This document shows positions 1 through 7,675 of a stretch of DNA of 64,000 bases, piece by piece. The number at the start of each line of letters is the position of its first letter. Within the stretch, counting starts at the first letter, position 1. The stretch comes from SHZL01 sp963708905 (lineage in GTDB: Bacteria > Pseudomonadota > Gammaproteobacteria > Xanthomonadales > SZUA-36). The notes under the pieces are model-generated. The model saw only the letters and a list, made by a program, of their open reading frames with translations. It had not been told where the DNA came from and ran no database searches. Both the position numbers and the translations under genes were made by a program. The stretch covers positions 32,619 through 96,618 of the forward strand of contig CAVPUV010000026.1 in the NCBI GenBank assembly GCA_963708905.1. Direction: 5' to 3'.

Positions 1-588
1 AACCAGCAACAAATAATGATGGGCATGGAATTCCGACCATAATTGCAGCTCCTGCATGCCCAGTTCATCGAATATGTTGGCCGCCTGCGTCAGAGCCACA
101 ACTTTCATGGTCCAGGCATCAATTCTGCGCGATGGTTCCAATTCGAGACCGAAGGAAAGCAGGCGGTAGGCCTGAATCAGTACGGATTTGTCCGGGCCGC
201 CGGGTTCGAACCGGATCACCTGCATGTTGAACTTCGATCGGCTGGTGCTGCGGCCCATGGCGACTTCGATGCGCAGCTGACGTGGCTTGTCCACCGCCTC
301 GATGAGCTGATACAAGGCACCCAGGCGTTGCGCGGGCACGCCGGAGGCTCGCAGCAGGGTGTTCTTCGGGTCGAAGATGCGCGATTCAAATTCGGTTTCG
401 TAGGCATCCAGGCGGATCACCAGAGGGGTATCGGCTGGCTGCTGGGTGAAATAATCCTTGCTCTGGATGGCATCCTCGGCAAATACCATTGGCGCGGAGC
501 CAAATAATATGAACCAGCCGAGCATGGCCGTCCGCAGGCAGGCGGCGAACCGGGGTGTTATCGAATATGTTGATGCGAGATGCGGCAT
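1..588 (-). CDS. secreted protein of unknown function (partial, runs off left edge)
   Basis: Reading leftward from an ATG at 588, the frame stays open for 196 codons to the window edge, so only the N-terminal part is visible. Residues 1-37 look like a Sec signal peptide with a hydrophobic core around residues 22-36 and a likely cut at FA|ED. The mature part appears soluble and I recognise no domain in it. It is divergent from the VWA operon, with only 52 bp between the two start codons, so the two probably share a control region. By position it may be a periplasmic partner of that operon; this is inference. I preferred this frame to an opposite-strand reading of 154 codons because of the signal peptide. 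Confidence 0.7.
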   Translation of the reverse strand, partial: MPHLASTYSITPRFAACLRTAMLGWFILFGSAPMVFAEDAIQSKDYFTQQPADTPLVIRLDAYETEFESRIFDPKNTLLRASGVPAQRLGALYQLIEAVDKPRQLRIEVAMGRSTSRSKFNMQVIRFEPGGPDKSVLIQAYRLLSFGLELEPSRRIDAWTMKVVALTQAANIFDELGMQELQLWSEFHAHHYLLLV

Positions 589-640
589 GATCACTGTTAT
601 CGTTGCCGGGCCTATGGGTTTTTGTTAACGTTCGCGCGTC

Positions 641-1570
641 ATGCGCCGCCCAAACCGGGAAACCGCCGTTTTTACGACTTCCGCAGTGGATCTTTTCGCT
701 TCCGCGCTGGGCGCGTTCATTTTGTTGGTCATGTTGTTATTTCCTTACTATCGTAACGCCGGCGATGATAGCGCGTATTCCCAGGTTCTGGATATCATGG
801 AGCAACGCGACCTGAATGCCGGCGAGTTAGCTGAATTGCTGGCCAGCTACAAACAATCCAACAACGAACTGCAGCAGCTGAACGAGGCCAATCGCGGAGC
901 CGAGCTGCGACTGTCACGCCAACGCACGCTGCTTAAGGATCTGAAAACCCAGCTGGCCGAACTGCCGGTACCATCACCGCAACCGGTTGAAGAAATCGTA
1001 CCTGAGGTCGAACCGGAAGCCTTGGTAGCAAGCGAGGAGTTCTCCATTCTCGGCCTGGCCACCAATGCGAAATCCTTCGTCATTGTCATCGACATGTCGG
1101 GCAGTATGATGGCTTATTCCGATCTGATGATTAAAACGGTACTGGAAATCCTGGAGCCGCTGGATGAAACCAATCAGCTGGCCATCGTGGGTTACCAGGG
1201 CGAGCCTGCCCCCGTTTTGTGGAACTATCCAAGCAGCGATAAATTGATGCCGGGGACGCCGGAAAATCTTCGCCAGGCCAGGGAATTCGCCAGAGGACTG
1301 GCGAGCCGTTTCGCCGGTTCGACGCCCACCCACGCCGCACTCATGGCGGCCATGCAATTCAAGGCCGATGCGATTATCTTAATGAGCGATGGCGCGCCGG
1401 ACAACAATCCAAACTTTATCATTCAGGACATCTCCAACCAGAACCGCGTCGCTAAAATGGAAATCCATACCGTTGCGATCGGTGACTACACCGCCGACCG
1501 CACCCTGGTGATGTTCCTGCAAACACTGGCGCAGCAAAACGGCGGTGATTTCGTGGGTGTGTCGCGTTGA
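641..1570 (+). CDS. VWA-domain membrane protein with MotB/TolR-like N-terminus, intact MIDAS
   Basis: The 309-residue protein has a short cytoplasmic N-terminus, one transmembrane helix (about 18-34) preceded by Asp17 in the context VDLFASALGAFILL, a coiled coil (about 50-108), a Pro/Glu linker and a C-terminal VWA domain (about 135-309) that should be periplasmic. An Asp at the mouth of a single N-terminal helix followed by a periplasmic domain is the plan of MotB, TolR and ExbD, where that Asp carries the proton. The metal-binding MIDAS is complete: D151-x-S153-x-S155, Thr in GSTPTHAAL and Asp in MSDGAP. First gene of a seven-gene operon that also encodes a MotA/TolQ-like protein. The start is the first ATG after an in-frame stop and has no clear Shine-Dalgarno. 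Motor-subunit assignment is inference from topology and neighbours; the VWA call is strong. Confidence 0.85.
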   Translation: MRRPNRETAVFTTSAVDLFASALGAFILLVMLLFPYYRNAGDDSAYSQVLDIMEQRDLNAGELAELLASYKQSNNELQQLNEANRGAELRLSRQRTLLKDLKTQLAELPVPSPQPVEEIVPEVEPEALVASEEFSILGLATNAKSFVIVIDMSGSMMAYSDLMIKTVLEILEPLDETNQLAIVGYQGEPAPVLWNYPSSDKLMPGTPENLRQAREFARGLASRFAGSTPTHAALMAAMQFKADAIILMSDGAPDNNPNFIIQDISNQNRVAKMEIHTVAIGDYTADRTLVMFLQTLAQQNGGDFVGVSR

Positions 1571-2505
1571 GGTCTCGCCATCGCAGCTTCGAGGTTTTTT
1601 CTTTGTCGGCCATCGACCTGTTTGCCTCGGCCATGGGGGCATTCATCGTCATTACCATCATCCTGATGCCGGACTATCAAAAAGAAGTGCGCTCGCAGGG
1701 TGACTTGCAATTTCTCGAAGAGCTGGCCGGTAAAACACAGGCGGAACTTGATCAATCCGAATCCGGCATGGCCAGTATCCTCGAAGCCCTGCAGGCAGCG
1801 CAGACGCGGCAACGGCAACTGGAGGCGCAAGAGGACACCATTGCCAGCGAACTTGAAACCCTGCAGGCGCAATTGCAGGCCCGCAACGACCAGCCTCCGC
1901 CCCCACCCCCGCAGCCGGAAGAGCAGGATGAGGAAACCGAGCACAAAGAAGTGAGTTTCCGCTTTCTCGGCCTGAAAACCAACAAGACCCGTATCATTTT
2001 CATGCTGGACATGAATGGCTACCTGGCCCAGCACCAGGCGCTGGTGCGTGCTACCGTGGTCAGGGCTCTGGACTCGCTACAGCCGGGATATGAGTTCGCC
2101 ATCATGGGTTTCCAACAACTGGATTCAGGACCGAAATACTACCGCTGGCCCGCGGACAACAGCCTCGCGAAGGTTGCCAAATCCTCGCGTTCACAGGCCC
2201 TGCGCTTCCTCAACAGCCTGGCCGGTGAATTCCGTGGCTCGTCTTCGCTGCTGGGGGCCTTCGAAAATGCCTTTTCCAGCTCCGCGGATGCCGTTATCCT
2301 GCTCAGTGATGGTTTACCCAACCCCGAATTCAACGGCAATCTTTCGAGCTCCCGGCTGGTACGAAGTATTACTCTTGCCAACACCCGCAACCGGGAGATT
2401 CATACCGTTACCGTGGGCGATTACTTCAAATACCGGGGCACTGTGGAGTTCATGGAAGCACTTGCGCGGGCCAACTCGGGCAGTTTCCTGGCGCTGGCTA
2501 AATAA
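1567..2505 (+). CDS. second VWA-domain membrane protein, degenerate MIDAS
   Basis: This 312-residue paralogue of the preceding protein has the same plan: Asp17 in AIDLFASAMGAFIV, one helix, a coiled coil (about 45-108), a poly-proline linker (109-117) and a VWA domain (about 130-312). The MIDAS is damaged: the DxSxS motif reads D148-M-N150-G-Y152 and the usual Thr loop reads GSSSLL, although LLSDGLP keeps its Asp. It probably cannot bind metal like its partner. It starts at TTG 1567, which overlaps the previous stop as TTGA, so translation is coupled. Two different B-type subunits made side by side would suit a heterodimer inside a MotA-like ring; that is a hypothesis. Confidence 0.82.
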   Translation: MRSRHRSFEVFSLSAIDLFASAMGAFIVITIILMPDYQKEVRSQGDLQFLEELAGKTQAELDQSESGMASILEALQAAQTRQRQLEAQEDTIASELETLQAQLQARNDQPPPPPPQPEEQDEETEHKEVSFRFLGLKTNKTRIIFMLDMNGYLAQHQALVRATVVRALDSLQPGYEFAIMGFQQLDSGPKYYRWPADNSLAKVAKSSRSQALRFLNSLAGEFRGSSSLLGAFENAFSSSADAVILLSDGLPNPEFNGNLSSSRLVRSITLANTRNREIHTVTVGDYFKYRGTVEFMEALARANSGSFLALAK

Positions 2506-2620
2506 AGCATACTGCATGCGGGCGGACCTATAATGACGAACCAAGCGGGCTGATTATGGTCTTTTACAGCGAATTCCCGGCCCATCACAAGATAACATCC
2601 CTGGCGCGAGCTCCGGCCCT

Positions 2621-3025
2621 ATGAAAACCAAGACCATCGGCAGCTGGAGCCAGTGCGACCTCGTCCTCGCGGGAGCCAAGGTATCGCCCATCCATGCGCA
2701 CATTCAGTTGGGCAGCGACGGTTATCTGACGGTGCTCGACGCGGGTTCCGACCACGGCACGTTTCTGCAGAGGAACAAGCAGTGGATCCGGATCATGAAA
2801 GTGGAATTGGGTAGCGGCGATCGCATCCGTTGCGGCGAAACCGAGGTCGAGCTGACCCAATTGGTGGAGCTGTTCGGTGAGCGCGTGCGGGTGCAGATGC
2901 GCGACCGCCAGGCCCCGCGGATGCCAGCAATGCTGGCTGAGCGCCTGGCGGCGGCAGAGACCCGGGTTGTCATCGAGCGCCCCAGGCGCAACCCTGAAAC
3001 CGGCAACATAGAAGAAGACTATTGA
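2621..3025 (+). CDS. small cytoplasmic FHA-domain protein
   Basis: The 134-residue protein has no signal peptide or membrane segment. Residues about 5-75 form an FHA phosphothreonine-binding domain with the conserved VSPIHAHI (Ser and His of the phosphopeptide pocket) and LDAGSDHGTFLQRN segments; the usual GR before it is GS. The C-terminal 50 residues are charged and acidic at the end. FHA proteins normally read threonine phosphorylation by Ser/Thr kinases, but the only kinase-like protein in this operon lacks catalytic residues. A gap of 115 bp separates it from the VWA pair; a TATAAT hexamer lies at 2529-2534 without a convincing -35 box, so an internal promoter is possible but unproven. 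Confidence 0.85.
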   Translation: MKTKTIGSWSQCDLVLAGAKVSPIHAHIQLGSDGYLTVLDAGSDHGTFLQRNKQWIRIMKVELGSGDRIRCGETEVELTQLVELFGERVRVQMRDRQAPRMPAMLAERLAAAETRVVIERPRRNPETGNIEEDY

Positions 3026-3056
3026 ACCCTTCAGAATTGATCATGCGTGGTGGCCT

Positions 3057-3806
3057 ATGTCGGTAAGACTGCTGGTACTTGTCTTGAGCCAGCTTACAGC
3101 GATACTGGCCATCGCCTTGATGGCGCGCGTACTGCCGCCGACGGCCGCCGACATCATGCTCGACCTGACGCGCGAGACTTGGCCGTTCACCGTCCAGAAC
3201 GCCGAGTGGCTGGCCTTTTTTGCCGGCCTGGGTGAGTTGGTGGTGCGCTGGCACCATCTGCGACTGGAGGAAAGCCAGATCTCACGGAGCTACCTGCCCG
3301 AGGATGAGGAAACCGTGCTGCGTCCCGGCGCGGACGTTACCCCCATTTACCAGAAAGTGCGCAGCAGCAAATACAAAGACACCTGTTTCGTACCGCGCCT
3401 GATCTCACGTTGTGTGCTGGGATTCAATCTCAGCCATTCCGCGGACCAGACCAACTCCTTGCTCAATTCCAGCCTGGAGCTGTTCATGCACGAAATTGAA
3501 CTGCGCTATAACATGTTGCGCTACATTACCTGGCTGATTCCTTCGCTCGGCTTCATCGGCACCGTGGTGGGCATCATGCTGGCGCTGAACTACGCCGGAG
3601 ACCGGGCCAATGTGGAAAGCCCGGACATGCTGTACCAGGTGACGGAAAGACTGGGCGTAGCGTTCAGTACCACGCTGCTGGCGCTGGTGATGGCTGCCAT
3701 CCTGGTGTTCGTACAGAACCTCTTGCAGGGCGGTGAGGAGAGGGCTCTGAACCGGGCGGGGCAATACTGTCTCGACAACCTGATCAACCGTCTCTACGCA
3801 CCTTGA
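3057..3806 (+). CDS. MotA/TolQ/ExbB-family proton channel subunit
   Basis: The 249-residue protein has helices at about 5-27, possibly 48-63, 155-178 and 199-222. The third and fourth carry the family signature: IPSLGFIGTVVGIMLAL (Pro161, Gly168-Thr169) and VAFSTTLLALVMAAIL, matching the polar Thr positions that line the ion path in TolQ and ExbB. The long cytoplasmic loop between helices 2 and 3 (about 65-154) also fits. In known systems five such subunits surround two MotB/TolR/ExbD subunits and turn ion flow into rotation. Here the two VWA proteins just upstream supply the probable B subunits. No tonB, tolA, pal or flagellar gene is nearby. Confidence 0.88.
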   Translation: MSVRLLVLVLSQLTAILAIALMARVLPPTAADIMLDLTRETWPFTVQNAEWLAFFAGLGELVVRWHHLRLEESQISRSYLPEDEETVLRPGADVTPIYQKVRSSKYKDTCFVPRLISRCVLGFNLSHSADQTNSLLNSSLELFMHEIELRYNMLRYITWLIPSLGFIGTVVGIMLALNYAGDRANVESPDMLYQVTERLGVAFSTTLLALVMAAILVFVQNLLQGGEERALNRAGQYCLDNLINRLYAP

Positions 3807-5242
3807 CTGCTGTGATGCTGCGGTCAGGTCGCCATCGCCGGAAGTTACTTCTGTATGCCTGCCTGGTGTTGCTGAGCGGCAGTAGCCTGGCGCAAACACC
3901 TGCGGGGGAAATCAAGCCTGTTGCCGCTGCCTTGCCGGGCTGGATTGTGCTGGTACTCAAGCCCATTGGGGCGGAACGGGTAAAGCCTGTTACCGGCGTG
4001 GTCGTCGCCGAGCAGGGTCTGGTCATTGTGCCGCTGGACTTCGCCGCGCCAGGCGATCAAATCATCGTGCTCGACGGCGGCACCGATATCATCGCCAATG
4101 GCCGGGCAGCCACGGTCAGGCAGCAAATCACGGATGCAGGACTGACCGTGCTGTCCGTTCCCGGCCTGAAACGCCGCCCCGCCAGCCTGTCCGCAATGCC
4201 GCTGGCCGATGGCGAGGATATCCGCCTGGCGGCGTTTCCGCCGGCTGAACAGATCGCCCAGGGCGCCGCGCCGGTATGGGTGGAAACCCAGGTTACCGTC
4301 ACAACGGATACAGCCCCAACCGGCGGGGAGGCACAGTTGCGGGCTTTCTTCGCGGCAGGAAAAACGTTGCCGAATGTTTCCGGTCCACTGCTGGATGGCT
4401 GTGGCAACCTCATTGGATTCAGTTCGGCGGATGGTGTGCAGAGCATGGACACCGCGAAAGCACCGGCTTACCTGTGGAAGGATGGTCTGCTACGGGCGCT
4501 GAAGGACCTGCCGCTTGCTCTGACCGAGGCGCCCTGTCCGGCCGTTGCTGCTACTTCACCCGCACAGACCGCGCCAGAAGCCGCCGCGCCGGAACCGGAC
4601 TCAATGGCGCCAGCACCGGATAGCAACGAGCCCGATGCGCCAGACGCGCAGGATGCGACGGCAAGGGTTGACGCGTTGCCGCCCGCCACGGTGAGGTCGC
4701 GCATGGTGCCGTGGCTGGGCTTGCTTGCCGCGGCAATCCTGGCAGGCCTGCTTGGGCTGTTGTACAGGCGGCGGGCCATTTCCACCCGCCGGGTTGTGCC
4801 GGCAGGCAGCGGGGGCATGTCATCAGGAAAACCGCAGGTGGAGCAATTCCCTGCTGCAACCCCGGGGTCAGGTGACGCGACATCACAGGCCGACTGCATT
4901 GTTGAAATCAGTGGCCGCCTGCCAAACGGCACACCGTTCCTGAGTTCCTGCGACGTTAACGGGGCTGCCATCAACCTGGTGATCGGCCGTGGTCGCGTCG
5001 ATATCGTCATCGACAGTGCGGATGTTCACCGCGAGCACGCAAGACTGAGCGGCAGCGCAGATATGCTGACCATCAGCGACCTGGGTTCTTCTCGTGGCAC
5101 CTGGATTAACCGCGTTCCCTGTCTGCGTGGGGAAATCATGTTCATCGGCAGTGAAGACACGATTTTCCTGGGTGATGTCAGTTTCCAGGTGACGGTCAGG
5201 ACCAGGCAGCCGGGCAGTACCGTTTCCAGTGGGCATTCATGA
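3803..5242 (+). CDS. membrane FHA protein with inactive trypsin-like periplasmic domain
   Basis: The 479-residue protein has a signal peptide (1-30, cut at SLA|QT), a periplasmic domain (about 35-240), an Ala/Pro/Asp-rich linker (245-300), a transmembrane helix (303-321) and a cytoplasmic FHA domain (about 393-462; IGRGRVDIVI, LGSSRGTWIN). The periplasmic part resembles the trypsin/HtrA fold (VTGVVVAEQGLVIVP; NVSGPLLDGCGNLIGF) but the His-Asp-Ser triad is not visible, so I expect a binding domain, not a protease. In the FHA pocket the usual Ser is His (VHREHARL). It starts at TTG 3803 overlapping the previous stop as TTGA; ATG 3815 is an alternative. The topology could link periplasmic sensing to a cytoplasmic FHA module. 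Confidence 0.8.
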   Translation: MTAVMLRSGRHRRKLLLYACLVLLSGSSLAQTPAGEIKPVAAALPGWIVLVLKPIGAERVKPVTGVVVAEQGLVIVPLDFAAPGDQIIVLDGGTDIIANGRAATVRQQITDAGLTVLSVPGLKRRPASLSAMPLADGEDIRLAAFPPAEQIAQGAAPVWVETQVTVTTDTAPTGGEAQLRAFFAAGKTLPNVSGPLLDGCGNLIGFSSADGVQSMDTAKAPAYLWKDGLLRALKDLPLALTEAPCPAVAATSPAQTAPEAAAPEPDSMAPAPDSNEPDAPDAQDATARVDALPPATVRSRMVPWLGLLAAAILAGLLGLLYRRRAISTRRVVPAGSGGMSSGKPQVEQFPAATPGSGDATSQADCIVEISGRLPNGTPFLSSCDVNGAAINLVIGRGRVDIVIDSADVHREHARLSGSADMLTISDLGSSRGTWINRVPCLRGEIMFIGSEDTIFLGDVSFQVTVRTRQPGSTVSSGHS

Positions 5243-7665
5243 TCGTTGAATCCATCGCGCTCATGCCGGGAACCGTGGTTGAGCGCTTCACGATAGACCG
5301 GGTAATTGCGCTCAGCACTTCGGCTATCACCTACCGGGCGACGGATACCCTGAGCGGCAGTCCGTTCGTGTTGCGCGAGCATGTTCCCGCTGCCCGTGTT
5401 GTGCGCGGCGAAGACGGTTCATTCGTCGCGCGGGACGAGCAGGCGGCCAGTGACCTGTCGACGGGCGTGGCGCGTTTCCTGGCCGGCAGCGCCAGAGCAG
5501 CCACGCTGCATCATCCCGGCATCGCCGCGATTTCCCGCTGGTTCAAGGCCAATGGGACCGCCTACCTCGTCATGCCCTGGTTGCCGGGTACATCGCTTGC
5601 TTCGGTGCTGCACGGCGGCCGCGTACTCAGTGCCCGGGAAGCGCTGGCGCTGGCGCTGCCCCTGCTGGATGCGCTCGAATACCTGCACCTACAGGCGATC
5701 ATTCACCAGGAACTTTTCCCCGGGTATATCCAAGTCCTCGAAGCGGGAGGCGCGGTGTTGCTCGGATGCGGAGCCTGCGCTTCACAGGACGGCGAGGGGG
5801 GTACCGCGCCAGCCGGCTCCAACAGTGAAGCTTACGCCGCGCTGGAGCAGTTTGAACCTGAGCGCAAAACAGGCCCATGGACCGACATCTATGGATTGGC
5901 AGCGACGCTTTACCATGGCATCACCGGCACTGCGCCGCCAACAGCGCGGCAACGGTGGGCAGCCGTTCAAGCCCATGAGCCGGATCCTCTGCCGCCGATC
6001 GACGCGACGGCAGACGACAGCCAGGCGCGGCGCGAAATCGTCACGCTGATTGCACGGGGCATGGCGCTCGAGCCATCAGCGCGGCCGCAGAGCGTACGCG
6101 AGTGGCGCGCCCGGATAACACGGCTGCCCGCTGCACGAGACGATCGAGAATCTGAAGCCGGCGGTCATGATGCAGCTGAAGGCCGTCAGTGGTTGCCCAT
6201 TATTCTAATAGGCTTTTTTTTCGTCGGCTTTGCGGCTATCGGCATCTATCTGTTGGCCAATCGATCGCATGAGGCCGGCATGCACACCGACTCGTCTGTC
6301 CAGCCCGCGCCCGGCAGTGACTGGACTTCAGCAGAGGAAACGGAGCGCTGGCGTCAGGCGCTGGAAGCCAACGCCGTTGTGGGCTACCGGGATTTCATGG
6401 CGGATTTTCCGCAATCTTCGCATAAGCCGCAGGCGCAGGAACACATTGACCAGTTGGAGGACAAGGCCTGGCTGCAAGTGGTGGCGGAAGGCACCAGGGC
6501 CGCCTACGAGGCTCATCTGGAGATGTTTCCACAAGGCCGGCATGTCACCGAAGCGCGGGCCAGAATTGAGGAATTCGATCAAGAAGAAGCCAGGCTTGCC
6601 CGGGAACATGACGAAAGAATGCGCCAGGACGACAGCGCCTGGGATAGCGCCAGGACGGCGGGGACCTTGACCGCCCTGGATGGATATATTTCCGCCTGGC
6701 CAGGCGGTACTCATATCGCCGAGGCTCGCGATCTGCGGCAAAAATTACAGTATCAGGGCAACGATGCGGCGAGTTTCGCCGTTGTCGCCAGGGAACACAC
6801 CATCGAGGCGTACCGGACATACATCAGAACTTTTCCTGACGGTCGTAACGTCCCGGCTGCACAAGCGGCCATTGAAAGTCTGACCCTGCGCACAGGCAAG
6901 ACATTCCAGGACTGCAGCGAATGTCCACTGATGGTGGTCGTTCCCGCCGGTGCATTCTGGCAGGGCTCCGCGGATGCCTCACCACTGGCCATCAGCATTG
7001 AAAAACCCCGGCGCCGGGTAGTGATTGCGCAGCCGTTCGCGGTCAGCACTCACGAAATCACCATGGCGCAATGGGATGCTTGCGTGGCTGACAGCGCCTG
7101 CGATACGCGTCCGGCCGACAATGGCTGGGGCCGGGGAACCCGGCCGGTGATGATGGTGTCATGGAATGATGTCATGCAATATGCGGGCTGGATCAGCAGC
7201 AAAACCGGCCAAAGCTACACTTTACCCAGCGAAAGCCAGTGGGAGTATGTTGCCCGTGCCGGCGAGGAGGGTGACTGGCTCGGTGGAGAAGCTGCGGGTG
7301 TCTGCCAGTACGGCAACATCGCAGGCAATGAAACGAGTTTTGACTGGCGGCACAAGGACTGCGGTGACGGCTCTGCTGTTGCATCCATGCCAACGGGATC
7401 ATACCGGGCCAATGCATTCGGGCTGTATGACGTTATCGGCAATGTCGCCGAATGGACGCTGGATTGCATGAATCTGTCATACTTGGACGCGCCAGTAGAC
7501 GGCAGTGCATGGTCGCGCGGCATGTGCAGTTCGCGCATGACCCGCGGTGGTTCCTGGTTTACCGGCACAAAGGAGTCCCGTTTGAGTGCACGCTTCAACC
7601 TCAAGAACGGTGACCGCAATGATTTCACAGGTTTCCGCCTGGTGCGCCAGGTTGAAAAACCATAA
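5239..7665 (+). CDS. membrane pseudokinase with helical repeats and periplasmic SUMF1/FGE-like domain
   Basis: The 808-residue fusion has a Ser/Thr-kinase fold (about 12-295), a transmembrane helix (319-340), four tandem helical repeats of about 35-45 residues (364-545, pattern AxxxxxxYxxxFPxGxxxxxA) and a sulfatase-modifying-factor domain (560-805, ending RGGSW and GFRLVR). Kinase landmarks such as YLVMPWLPGTSL, EYLHLQAIIH and TDIYGLAATLYHGITG remain. The catalytic residues are gone: the glycine loop is absent, VAIK is VLRE, HRDxKxxN is HQELFPGY and DFG is GCG. It should be a pseudokinase. The FGE-like domain lacks the C-terminal Cys pair of true formylglycine enzymes. The ATGA overlap at 5239-5242 couples it to the FHA gene. 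A signalling scaffold joining FHA partners to the periplasm is inferred. Confidence 0.85.
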   Translation: MIVESIALMPGTVVERFTIDRVIALSTSAITYRATDTLSGSPFVLREHVPAARVVRGEDGSFVARDEQAASDLSTGVARFLAGSARAATLHHPGIAAISRWFKANGTAYLVMPWLPGTSLASVLHGGRVLSAREALALALPLLDALEYLHLQAIIHQELFPGYIQVLEAGGAVLLGCGACASQDGEGGTAPAGSNSEAYAALEQFEPERKTGPWTDIYGLAATLYHGITGTAPPTARQRWAAVQAHEPDPLPPIDATADDSQARREIVTLIARGMALEPSARPQSVREWRARITRLPAARDDRESEAGGHDAAEGRQWLPIILIGFFFVGFAAIGIYLLANRSHEAGMHTDSSVQPAPGSDWTSAEETERWRQALEANAVVGYRDFMADFPQSSHKPQAQEHIDQLEDKAWLQVVAEGTRAAYEAHLEMFPQGRHVTEARARIEEFDQEEARLAREHDERMRQDDSAWDSARTAGTLTALDGYISAWPGGTHIAEARDLRQKLQYQGNDAASFAVVAREHTIEAYRTYIRTFPDGRNVPAAQAAIESLTLRTGKTFQDCSECPLMVVVPAGAFWQGSADASPLAISIEKPRRRVVIAQPFAVSTHEITMAQWDACVADSACDTRPADNGWGRGTRPVMMVSWNDVMQYAGWISSKTGQSYTLPSESQWEYVARAGEEGDWLGGEAAGVCQYGNIAGNETSFDWRHKDCGDGSAVASMPTGSYRANAFGLYDVIGNVAEWTLDCMNLSYLDAPVDGSAWSRGMCSSRMTRGGSWFTGTKESRLSARFNLKNGDRNDFTGFRLVRQVEKP

Positions 7666-7675
7666 CGGAGAGCAT

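Noticed and set aside
43..507. Plus-strand open frame of 154 codons at the left edge
   Set aside because: The opposite strand carries a longer open frame with a signal peptide that continues off the edge; the plus frame has no recognisable features.
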